Positions 1 through 9,168 of a DNA stretch of 64,000 bases are shown one piece after another; the first letter of the stretch is position 1; every line of letters starts with the position of its first letter. The stretch comes from Leptobrachium leishanense (Eukaryota; Chordata; Amphibia; Anura; Megophryidae): contig CM019067.1 in NCBI GenBank assembly GCA_009667805.1, positions 70,946,997-71,010,996 on the forward strand, written 5' to 3'. A program made the position numbers and the translations under genes. Under the pieces are notes generated by a model. That model worked only from the letters and a program-made list of their open reading frames with translations, made no database searches and was not told where the DNA came from.

Positions 1-188
1 AACCTGGTCATATTTGGTATCATTGGAAAGGCCATGCTCTGGCCTTTCTAATGATACCACATATGACCCTGCTAGCTGCTAACAGTCGGGAGATATCGGG
101 GTTCAAACGAACCCCTATATCCAACCCTTTCTTTCCTTAGGAGTCAATGAGGACGTTCCCCACACGTCCTCAGCAGTGAAAGGGTTAA
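1..188 (+). mobile_element. TTAA-flanked hairpin element, 3' end only
   Basis: The end CAGCAGTGAAAGGGTTAA (ending at 188) matches the right ends of the TTAA elements at 5299-6435 and 53504-54698. A hairpin at about 4-67 pairs TTTGGTATCATTGG with a partner near 48-61. The right TTAA abuts AATCGTTTTTC of the surrounding element. The left part lies outside the window. The middle appears shortened relative to the 53.5-kb copy. Confidence 0.75.
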
Positions 189-266
189 AATCGTTTTTCA
201 TTTTTCCGTAACAGACCTTTTTAATTATCATTCATTGGATCTTATACGCTACTTTCCCTGGAAAAC

Positions 267-290
267 GATGTGGAAACTAACCCTGGTCCT
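267..290 (+). other. 2A-like motif (DVETNPGP) at the start of the LINE reading frame
   Basis: The codons read D-V-E-T-N-P-G-P, preceded in frame by leucine-rich LLSLEN. This matches the D(V/I)ExNPGP consensus of 2A ribosome-skipping peptides. Such 2A-like sequences are known at the N-terminus of ORFs in several APE-type non-LTR retrotransposons of the CR1/L2/Rex1 groups. The copy is truncated just upstream (left edge about 247), so no start codon remains here. Skipping activity is not shown by sequence alone. Confidence 0.7.
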
Positions 291-309
291 ATAGCTGACA
301 CAACCTTTA

Positions 310-735
310 GGCTAGCGTCAGACTGAGGCAGTGCGAACGCGCGTTCTGGCGCACTTAATCACGGCCGTGCTAGCAGCAGATGCCAGGCAATGACGGCCAA
401 TATACGAAGTACGGTCGCACAAAAGTCCGGCTGCGCAACGCAAGTGGAAAATGAACGCATTTTTTCGAGAACGTAAAACCACTAGTACTGACGTACAGAG
501 TGCGCTGCGTCCGCTAGCGGCGTGTGTGCGTGAATTGGAGATGTCAGACACTGCTAATGTCCGGCCAACATAACGTCCAGATGCAAGAAGTGTTTTATTG
601 ATGATCCGTACAAAATCACGGATGAAACTGCGCATCGTATGACCGCTATTGTGTATTCCGTGAAAAAATACGTCCATTCTTCGAACGCACATTTTCACGG
701 ACAACGTGAAAAATGCGTTAGTCTGACCCTAGCCT
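310..735. mobile_element. AGGCTAGGGTCAGAC-family MITE nested in the Rex1-like LINE
   Basis: The termini GGCTAGCGTCAGAC and GTCTGACCCTAGCCT are inverted, flanked by TA at 308-309 and 736-737. It aligns with copies at 49589-50005 and 62466-62893, which share an internal segment around CCGGCCAACATAACGTCCAG. It separates the 2A-like segment (to about 307) from the endonuclease region (from about 738). It has no coding capacity; the 128-aa minus-strand frame across it is an artefact. TA flanks suggest a mariner-type target, but the superfamily is unproven. Confidence 0.8.
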
Positions 736-737
736 TA

Positions 738-1410
738 GTCTCCCCACTAAAAAAGGCCTCTCATTTGTGCACTGTAACAGTCGCAGTTTACTCCCTAAAC
801 TGGATGAGCTTCAGGCTTGGTGTTGCTATTACAAACCCAAAGTCATTGTGCTTACAGAATCATGGTTAACCCCAAAAAGTACAAGACTCTGCCATATCAA
901 TACAGGGGTATTCATGTTATAGAAAGGACAGAGCAAAGAGAGGAGGAGGAAATGTTATTTATGTTGAGGAGTCCATAAAGTTCACCCCCTTACAGAATCC
1001 TAGCTCCCATGCCACCTTTGATTTCATCTCTGGTTTAATGGAGATCCCATTCAGCAAATCAATCATTGTTGCTGGATTCTATCGCCCACCGAGCTCTCCA
1101 GTGCACTCTCTCTCTGACATAACTCAAATCCTTAATAACCTACTTTCACAAAACCAAAAAAGTGAACTGCTGGTCCTCTGCGATTTTAATACAGATTGGC
1201 TAAATCCTAAAAACAATAAACACTGCTCGCTGTTTAAAACTTTGCAGCTAATTCAATTAATCTCCACCCCCACTGGCATTAATATGAAAAGCCCTAACCA
1301 TACCTTGCTGGACTGGATTCTCTCCTCATATTCTGATAGAATACAGGAGGCAGGGTTCTCGCTAATAGCTTTAGTGACCACTGTCTTGTGTACTGCGTGC
1401 GTAAAATAGG
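738..1410 (+). pseudogene. Rex1-like LINE: endonuclease region (frameshifted)
   Basis: The three-frame reading gives LDELQAWCY followed by KPKVIVLTESWL near 805-865, the usual start of an APE endonuclease in CR1-group LINEs. After a frameshift, an open segment at 1038-1409 contains SIIVAGFYRPPSS and LLVLCDFNTDWL, the catalytic strand blocks of this endonuclease family. The enzyme would nick target DNA to prime reverse transcription. Frame changes near 900-1040 and at about 1370 disrupt it, and the final histidine block is not clean. It continues into the RT region of the same element. It is not expressed as an intact protein. Confidence 0.75.
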
Positions 1411-1757
1411 CAACAAAATCTCCCCCAAAGGTAAAAACCACCAGGTCTTTCAAAAAATTTATTCTTGAATCCTTCCTAAGTGATCTCAAACAGCTCCCAT
1501 GGTACAGACTAAACCTAATCCCAGACCTAAACTGTGCAATTGCATACTTTCAGTCCGAGCTCCTGCAAGTCTGGAATTCCCATGCCAGGCTGTGTAAAGT
1601 GCAAGTAAGAGGGACCCATGTCCTCTGGGTTACAGCTGATCTTACACTAATGTACCAGCTTAGAGATTCACTGTGGTCAAATTTCGAGACTACTGGTTCC
1701 ATGAACGATCACTATTAATACTGAAAATGCCGGAATGCATGCACAAAACAAACAAAA

Positions 1758-3547
1758 ATGGCAAAAGACCATTACTTCAATGAAAATCTAAACAATAACA
1801 TATCAAACCCTAGAAACGTTTGGAAAACCATAAGTAACATACAAGCACCCCCTGTCCACTCCCAGCCGGGTGCTGTCAAAGTAAACAACCAAACCCTGCA
1901 ACACCCCCTAGATGTAGCAAATGCCTTTAATGATTATTTTGTTGGATGTGCTATCACCCTGATTGCGAAGCTAGGAAATGACATGCAATCAGAAAGGCCA
2001 CACGCAGGTCATGCCCCTCCAACTGTGCAAAGACCCTGTATCAGACAGGATTCAGTTAAGACCAGTGCCTGTCAGTGTCGTTACTAAACTTCTCCGTAAC
2101 CAAAAAATGAAATACCAGTCTGGACCTGATCAATACCAGCAATGCTGCTGAAAATCAGTGCGCCGGCAATTGCAAATTCTGTCGCAACCCTAATCAATGA
2201 ATCACTGGCGACTGGATACATTCCCAAACTCTGGAAGACTTCGAGAGTGGTACCTATCCATAAAAGTGGTGACAGTACTTTGGTATCCAACTACCGTCCA
2301 ATATCATAGCTCCCTGTAATGTGAAAATTTTTGGAAAAATGCGTCTACACACAATTTCGTGATTATTATCACTATTGGAACTACTTAACCACGGATCAAT
2401 CCGGCTTTCATCCAAATCACTCAACTACAACCGCCCTTTTAAAAGTCTGCAATGATATCCAAGCTGGGATGGAATAAGGAAACCTAACTGGAGCCATCTT
2501 CCTTGATTTTGCCAAAGCCTTTGACACAGTAGACCATGGCATCTTGTTAAAATAACTTAAAGACTCTGGTATTGGTGATCACACGCTAACCTGGTTTAAA
2601 TTATATGTATCCGACCGATGACAATATGTGTCCATTTCTGGCAGCTCCAGTACAATATTCATAAATGATCTGCCTAACATCTGCAAAGCCTCAGCTGTAC
2701 ACATGTACGCAGACGACTCCGTAATCTATACCAGCAAACCAAATCTCCCACAACTGGAGGCCATGCTGCAAGAACAATTCACAGAGGTAGAAAAGTGGAT
2801 CAAACACAACATACTTTTTTTTAAATACAGACAAAACCGTAACGATGCTCTTTGGAACAGAACCTAAACTACATACATTGCAAAATCCCCATCTATGTGT
2901 GGGGCCAAAATCAAATGGCAAGCTGACCACAGTCACTTCTCTCAAATATCTAGGTATGTGGTTAGACCCAAATCTATCCTTTGGCCCTCACATCGAAAAA
3001 CTCTCATCTAAATTTTACCCCAAACTAGGTGCCCTGTACAGAAACAAATCCTGCCTGAACCCCACAGTAAGAAAGCAGATTGTACAACAAATGCTTATGC
3101 CAGCTATTGATTACGGAGATGTAGTGTATGCAGCAGAAACTTACTACATTGTATAACTCACGCTGCCGCTTTGCGCTACAATGTAACTACATGACCCACC
3201 ATTGTGACATGCTAAAAGAACTAAACTGGCCGTCGCTTTAGACTAATCGCACCCTTCACCTCTCCAACCTGGTGTTTAAGAGCTTTTCTGGGAAGCTGCC
3301 ACCCTACCTGAATATGCTGCTTCCCCCAGCAGCTCCCTCATCCTATAACCTCCGATCCAGGACCAGCACCTTACTTGCAATACCACAATACAAAAAGACA
3401 GTGGCTCGGTTCTCATTTTCCTACAGAGCACCACAATTATGGAATAGCCTCCCAGACACCATCAAATCTTCCCCCAGTCTTAAGTCACTCAAGAGTTCCC
3501 TATTAACATACCTCAATACAGAATGCACCTGTAAACATGTAACATAA
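1758..3547 (+). pseudogene. Rex1-like LINE: reverse transcriptase and C-terminal region (degenerate)
   Basis: Reverse-transcriptase landmarks appear in order across several frames. LTGAIFLDFAKAFDTVDH is near 2486-2540 (motif A, catalytic Asp) and MYADDSVIYTS is near 2703-2735 (motif C, YADD). LKYLGMWLDPNLSFGPHI is near 2942-2995, then KLGALYRNKSC. A deletion or rearrangement follows YAAE near 3137. The last open block, 3272-3547, holds LPPYLNMLL and PQLWNSLPDTI, the conserved tail of this LINE group. Stops and frameshifts lie between blocks, so no working enzyme can be made. The family match is strong from motifs; the exact clade is inference. Confidence 0.8.
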
Positions 3548-4122
3548 TGACTATTTCCTACATATTTATTTTCTGTTAATCTGTATATTTTTTTTTTGTT
3601 TTTGTTTTTTTAATATCTTGCATTGTATTTCTGTAACAACTGTAACATTTTAATGTTCTTGAACCCAGGACATACTTGAAAACGAGAGAAATCTCAATGT
3701 ATCCTTTCTGGTAAAATCCTTTATAAATAAATAAATAAATATATATGTAAATTCCAGGCATTTCCATTCAATAGTTTTTTTGCAAACAGCGTTTCAATTT
3801 TGAAACTTTCAAATGTACTTTTATTTTTTTTACCCCGTTCGTCTGCTAGTTAGCTTTTTCGGGTGGCTGGTCTGAGCTATGATGGCGGGTAGTCGGCTTT
3901 TCCTGGCGTGTTCGGCGCGGTTTTTCTGGCGGTTGCAGCGGGTTTTTGGCAGGATTGCGGCAAGTTTGCGGCGGGTTTTTCATGCACTCTGGGGGGCCCA
4001 GCGGAGCTTGATGAATACACCGCCGGGTTGACGGACTAGAACTGCCAAATTGCCCCGATGTGCGGGGAACGAAAAGGGCACCGAAATTTCGGCGACATGT
4101 CGGTGCTCTCTGAATAACCCTG

Positions 4123-5298
4123 TAAGAATTTTTGGATTTTTTTTCTGTGAAATTGATTAAAAAAAAACTCTGCTGACACTGTATTTATTGAAAATCGGCA
4201 AATCAGAAGGAGTTAACAATACATACTTTCAAACAGGCATATTCAACACTTTTATATCTATACAGTATGAGTATGCAGATTCCTCAGTGTTATTAAGTAT
4301 AGAGGTGGATATAGCTGGCAGCAAGTCCCCTAGCACGTTACGGAGACAAGAAACAAGCAGAGGTAGTATTTTAAAAGTGTCAGCCACATAAACATGTTCT
4401 ATGATTTTTACATTATTGACAAATGCTGATTTATCTGTCATTTTCTGAAATAAGAAAAAAAATATTTATTTCCTTTTCAAATGGAAACAAATCACATTTT
4501 ACATAAACCGTGTTCATTATACACCACAGGAAGATGTGACCAATAGCAGGGGAAGGTGACAAAATGCGCAAAACCCATTCATTTTCAATGGTAAAATGGC
4601 ACATTATGTGATTTATTAGATGTAACAGAAATCCATAACAAAATAGATAATACTTCCTTTTTATTCCCTGCTGTCAAATACTGATAAGGGATACATTTAA
4701 ATATGTGTATGAGTCAAGAGTCAAAGCTGTATTATTGTATTCAAGTGGCTTCATTTAGGGATAATCACAATTTATACACACACTATAACCAAATACTGAG
4801 AAACTACACTAACATACATATTTGGATTATTTCTCCTAATAAAAAAAAACAATTTACAGAAAAATGTTACACCTACTTTTTAAATTGTGGAGCAGATAAA
4901 TACTACAGGTCTTAAAATAAATGTAAATTTATGGTATATAGATCCATTTCCCTATAACAATAATACCATAATTATCTCCCAATCCCAAATGTCTAATTTA
5001 TTTAAAGAAAGAAAACCCCAGTGGTAACCTATTCTAAGGGTAGGATGTACTAAAGGTTGTTTTAATCCCGAGGGGGTTTGACCATTTTGCCAGCAGGCAC
5101 GGCAAAACCACTATTCAGTTTGATGGACTGCTGAATGCGGCACTGCGGGTTTATCACCGGAGAGCGGAAATGCAAGAAAAGTGACGGGTCTCTGTGAACA
5201 TGAGAACAGAACTCTGCGTGAGATAGCTAGGCAGTACTCGTGATGATTCCCTGTTAGATTTTAAACATTAAAAAAACTACAAAACTGGCCATCCACGA
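4123..5298. other. AT-rich non-repeat interval
   Basis: No transposon ends were recognised. It contains the candidate minus-strand terminal exon at 4184-4444. The rest (4450-5040) is AT-rich without clear features. At 5040-5230 a GC-richer patch with CGGTTTATCACCGG-like segments may be an old MITE fragment, but no terminal repeats were found. Confidence 0.3.
4184..4444 (-). other. Candidate terminal exon (minus strand), weak
   Basis: Reading the minus strand, a strong acceptor (TTTTTTTTCTTATTTCAG) ends at 4445. It is followed by an open frame (AAA then Met at 4441) of 70 codons ending with a stop at 4229-4231, and an AATAAA signal at 4184-4189 about 40 nt later. The protein (starting MTDKSAFVNNVKIIEHVYVA) is not recognised. 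If it were joined directly to the exon-like segment at 20021-20095, the phase would instead give a stop after two codons, leaving this mostly 3' UTR. Acceptor, ORF and polyadenylation signal together are suggestive, but chance is possible. Confidence 0.25.
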
Positions 5299-6435
5299 TT
5301 AACCCCTTCACTGCTGGACCATTTCACCCCCTATGCGCTGAACTCATTTTTACCATTTTTGCTCATCATGTTTAAACGCGATTTGAAGTCAAGTTTTATT
5401 ATATGATCCAGACAAATTATATATCTTTTTTTTGGCAGATTCATAATATATCATTATTAAATGTATACGTCATGTCCTGCCAGAATGCTATAACAAAAGA
5501 TGTAAAAATAAAAAAAAATGAATTCCCATTAAAATTTCAATCATCTACAGTGTGTAAAATAATTTTTTCACATTTTATCATCTGAGCTTTTGTGGTTATA
5601 TATTCTATGGGGTGCGCTTGTGAAAAAAATTAGAACTGGAAACCTTTATTTTACTGAGAAATTATGTGATTTTAGCTAAACCTGAAAAAATCATTATTGC
5701 AGCATCATTGTTGACTTTATAATTGAAACGTGAACAATAGTGCTGCATTAATAATAAAAAAAAATTCAAAAAATTATTATTAGTTTTATTTTTTAATTGT
5801 AACATGGTCATGTTTGGTATTATGCTCTGGCCTTTCCAATGATACCAAACATGACCATCTAGCTGCCATCAATAGGGGGGTTCTTTGGACCCCAGTATCT
5901 CCCTATCTCCACCATAGGGAAATCCCTTGGCAGCTAGGGGTTAATTCTCCAACTGACATCATTGCGCCATGCGTCAGGACATCAGTGGGCAGGGAGAAGC
6001 ATTGGAGGCTTGGCTGACATACAAGATGACGCCGAATGGCACTGGATTGCTGACAAGCACCTCAGGGGTTAAAGAAAGGCAGCGTTGGAAAGGTCACGCT
6101 GTGACCTTTCCAGCGCTGCCTCTCCTTTTTTAATAATATCTCCTCCAATCGGGAGGGAGAGGGGTCCAAAGGACCCCCCTTTCAGGGCACTCTTCTGGCT
6201 TTGACACCTGAAACTGACATCAACGCACCCGTCGCGATGACTTCAGTGCGCCGGGAGAGGGTATAAAAGCGCGGTCTGACTTCATGGAAGTCTGACCACC
6301 GTGGGACACCGGAGGAAGATTTAAGTATATGGCAGGAGAGCCCTCCTAGCGGATGACATGTAGTGAACATCCTACGCATATAGCAAGGAATCCCTATGAT
6401 GTTCCTCACACGTCTTCTGCAGTGAATGGGGTTAA
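5299..6435 (+). mobile_element. TTAA-flanked hairpin element, copy B (complete)
   Basis: The ends TTAACCCCTTCACTGCTG and CTGCAGTGAATGGGGTTAA are inverted and include TTAA at both ends (5299-5302 and 6432-6435). TTAA targets with CCC-starting termini fit piggyBac-like elements. The left half (to about 5800) is AT-rich; the right half carries hairpins, for example ATGGTCATGTTTGGTAT pairing with its inverse near 5845-5860, and a strong stem at 6078-6120. No transposase is present. Several right-half stems are decayed compared with the 53.5-kb copy. Confidence 0.85.
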
Positions 6436-6806
6436 AACACTCCACATTAAGCCATCAAGCAATAGGTCAGAAGGCAGAGTGTAAATACTACAGAGATGCC
6501 AGCAACGTTTTTAATGTAATTACTGTATGGACACTGTTCGTTTACTGTAAAATCATGGTCTATACTAGCGTTCCATATCTTAATGTAAAATAATGTCATG
6601 TTACACTGGGGCATTGCGAGTTACAAGCTGACTGCACAATAGTGGATTTTACAGTACAGACATTGCGAGTTGCGGATTATAATTAAAATAGTGTATTTTA
6701 CAGTAGACACACTGCGAGCTGCAGGTTAAAATTATTAAAGTAGGGACTTACTGTATGGACATTATGAGTTATATTTGTTGCCAAAAGAGTATTTTTTATA
6801 TAAAAA
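6436..6806. repeat. Degenerate tandem repeat (unit about 50-65 bp), split by the L1-type insertion
   Basis: The motif around TTTTACAGTACAGACATTGCGAG recurs with variation at about 6525, 6640, 6700 and 6745, and resumes beyond the LINE at 14525-14600 (TTACTGTAAATTGCAGATTTC). The array was therefore one block before the LINE inserted. The period is imprecise. No coding signal was seen. Confidence 0.5.
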
Positions 6807-7348
6807 TATGTGTTTCTTTTTTTTTTTTGTACATATTCAAGTTTATTCAGAATAAGGCACATTACAGAAATGCAATGAAAACATTGAGCATCACATTACC
6901 AGGCATATGACAAATAACAAACCAACAATAAAAGAGGGCCAAATTAGCCCAGTTCAAAAGTAATGATACATATGAAAGTTATAACTTTAAGGGGGGGTGA
7001 GACAATAATACAGGGAAGGAGAGCCAGGAGGACTCAGGGTGTAAACACAAAACGAAGTACCCAAGGCCGATAACACAATTCAAGAGGTGTAAAAGGTTCA
7101 TGAGATCCTGCGTATATCTGATAACCAGTAATACCATTTTGCAGAATAATCCGTGTAGCAATCTCGAGCACGGAAAGTGAGTTCATCCACCCCATGAATG
7201 AACTCCATTTCATCAAACCATACTGAAAGTGGGGGGGAGATATCCTGTTTCCAAAATCTGGGGATTGTGAGCCGTGCAGCATGTAACACAGGGACAGGGA
7301 ATGATAGATTTTTTATAGCCTGAGATGCTGTAAGACGTGTAGTGTAAC

Positions 7349-9168
7349 CAGGGCCGGCGCTACCGCTAGGCCAGCTAGGCGGCCGCCTAGAGCGCAGAGC
7401 CGCCTAGGGCGCAGCCGGCCCAGATCAATGCAATGCTCCCATTAGCTTTATTTACTCAGGTGCGGCGGCGCGCGCCTCCCAAATTAAAACCGCGAGTTAA
7501 TGGGAAGGGAACTGCACGTTGCGCTAGCACCGCCCCCTTCATCCACGTGGTGCACTCAGGAGAAGAGGGCGCTCGAGAGTGGTGGGAGCCTGCGAACGGA
7601 GCCAGCCTGAAGGAGGGAGTCCGGAGCAGACACTCACGGCCGGTGCAAATGTAAGAAGTCAGGCAGGGTGCTGGCCGGCTGCTGCCAGAGCGAGGGGGGC
7701 TCAAAAATCCACTTCTGCCATGCTTCAGTGTGATGTCCTGCCTGCTTGCAAGTGGTTACAGTGAGAAACGCTTCGGCAGACAGTGTGGGGGAGTGGACTG
7801 TGGTACCTCTTCCTCTCCTCTGTCTCCGCCTCTTCCCATCACCAACCACTTGCTCCCGCTCACTTCAGGAGGACCACGCGCTTACAAGGGAGATGCAGCA
7901 GGACAGGACAACTCCTACATGAGTTGCAAGAGCAGCGGCTGCTCTGTATCCATTCCCTTCTCACCACCTCCTCTTCACTCACAATCTCCATGGTAACCTG
8001 CACTGCCTGGCTGGGGTGATGATGACATCAGGCAGAAATGCAGTGCAGGTGGATGGCTGCTGCCCCGTGCTGCATTTTGGGAGATATCAGCCTCCTGTTA
8101 ATAGCATTGTGGAGCAGCCCCAGGTGAGAGGCTGACATGCTCTGACTTGTATTGCAGAGCTGATCCATTGGCAGGACTTTGTCTTCCTTTTCTTCTTCCC
8201 CCTCTCTCTCCTCCTTCCCCCTCTCTCTCCTCCTTCCCCCTCTCTCCTCCTTCCCCCCTCTCTCCACCTTCCCCCTCTCTCCACCTTCCCCCTCTCTAAA
8301 CCTTCCCCCTCTCTCTCCTCCTTCCCCCTCTCTCTCCTTCTTCCCCCTCTCTCCTCCTTCCCCCTCTCTCCACCTTCCCCCTCTCTCCACCTTCCCCCTC
8401 TCTCCACCTTCCCCTCTGTCCACCTTCCCCCTCTCTCCACCTTCCCCCTCTCTCCACCTTCCCCCTCTCTCCAGTTTTCTCCCTCTTCCCATTTACATCC
8501 CTCTCACTCTCTTCCTTCCTCCCTCTGCCCTTTTCTCCCTCCCTCTCCACTTGCCTCCACATTCCATTTCCTCCCAATTCTCCTCTTTTCTAACTCTTTC
8601 TCCCCTTTTCTCCTTCCCTCTCTCACTTTCCTTGTCACCCTCACTCAGCCCTTTCTGCCCCCCTTCTTGCCTCTATACAGTGTACTGCCTTTGTAAAGTG
8701 TGAGGAAGTTTGGTCTGAAGGGGGGCTTACTTAGAAATAAAAGGAGCTGATTTCTGGTTCAGACTAAGAGAGGCTAATTTGGGGGTTAAAGGGCTGATTT
8801 AAGGTTTGGGGTGAATGGGGCGGACATGAAAGGTGAAAAGGAAAGGCATGTATATGTATACGTATGGTATACATGTATATTTCTTTCCCTCTCTCTGTTC
8901 CCCCCTATCACCCCACACATTGGTTTTCTGTCTTTTAGGTGTGCAACTCACATCACACACAGGCAACTCATACATTCCACACATAACGGAGTTTTATTGC
9001 TGTGCAGCTCTGTGATACGCTCATACACACTGCACATTATTGTGAGTTCTATTGTTATAAAACTTTGTGCACGGCGTGAAAAGCGTGAAAATGGAATGGG
9101 CTGGAGTGGTGGGGGGGCGCCAAAATAGGTTTTTGCCTAGGGTGCCAAAAGTCTTAGCACCGGCCCTG
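7349..9168. mobile_element. hAT-type non-autonomous element inserted in L1 ORF2
   Basis: The ends are CAGGGCCGGCGCTA and TTAGCACCGGCCCTG (inverted). The 8-bp flanks AGTGTAAC (7341-7348) and GGTGTAAC (9169-9176) agree at 7 of 8 positions. 8-bp duplications and CAGGG termini are typical of hAT elements. At 1820 bp it carries no transposase-like frame. Its GC-rich left part (7370-8150) shows no recognised domain, and its middle is a polypyrimidine minisatellite (8187-8690). It inserted after the LINE. Confidence 0.88.
8187..8690. repeat. Polypyrimidine minisatellite (about 15-17-bp unit CTCCTTCCCCCTCTCT)
   Basis: About 300 bp of near-perfect units are followed by 200 bp of degenerate C/T-rich sequence. 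The plus strand is almost purely pyrimidine. Long frames of 93-174 codons on both strands are low-complexity (Ser/Pro/Leu or Glu/Gly/Arg) and are not genes. Mirror symmetry makes triplex DNA possible. Confidence 0.9.

Larger units (their letters stand above)
247..3740 (+). mobile_element. Rex1/CR1-like non-LTR retrotransposon, 5'-truncated, interrupted by a MITE
   Basis: The element carries an APE-type endonuclease region (about 738-1410), a reverse transcriptase region (about 1758-3160) and the C-terminal region found in Rex1/CR1/L2-group LINEs (3272-3547, with LWNSLPDTI). Its 3' end is GTATCCTTTCTGGTAAAAT followed by an ATAA-repeat tail. The same 3' end recurs at 58783-59671 and, reversed, at 14904-14947. 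Many frameshifts and stops make it a dead copy. The boundaries come from the paralogous empty site in the 35.6-36.5-kb element. It is placed in the Rex1/CR1 group because of the motif set LKYLGMWLD, KLGALYRNKSC and the WNSLP block; this is by recall, not by phylogeny. Confidence 0.8.
1..4122 (+). mobile_element. CAGGGTTATTCA-family DNA element, copy A (interrupted, left end outside window)
   Basis: The right part is visible as 189-246 and 3741-4122. It ends in TGAATAACCCTG at 4122, the inverse of the CAGGGTTATTCA terminus of sister copies at 35623-36509 (opposite orientation) and 53051-55154. The sequence GGATCTTATA at 237-246 continues at 3741 as TATGTAAATTCC. In the uninterrupted copy near 36030 (reverse strand) these two pieces are contiguous. 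A TTAA element occupies 1-188 and a LINE occupies 247-3740. No transposase is visible, so it is a non-autonomous element. The superfamily is not assigned; copies at 46383 and 53051 have matching 3-bp flanks. Confidence 0.75.

Noticed and set aside
8179..8703. Ser/Pro/Leu-rich and Glu/Gly/Arg-rich frames
   Set aside because: Low-complexity polypyrimidine minisatellite read on both strands.
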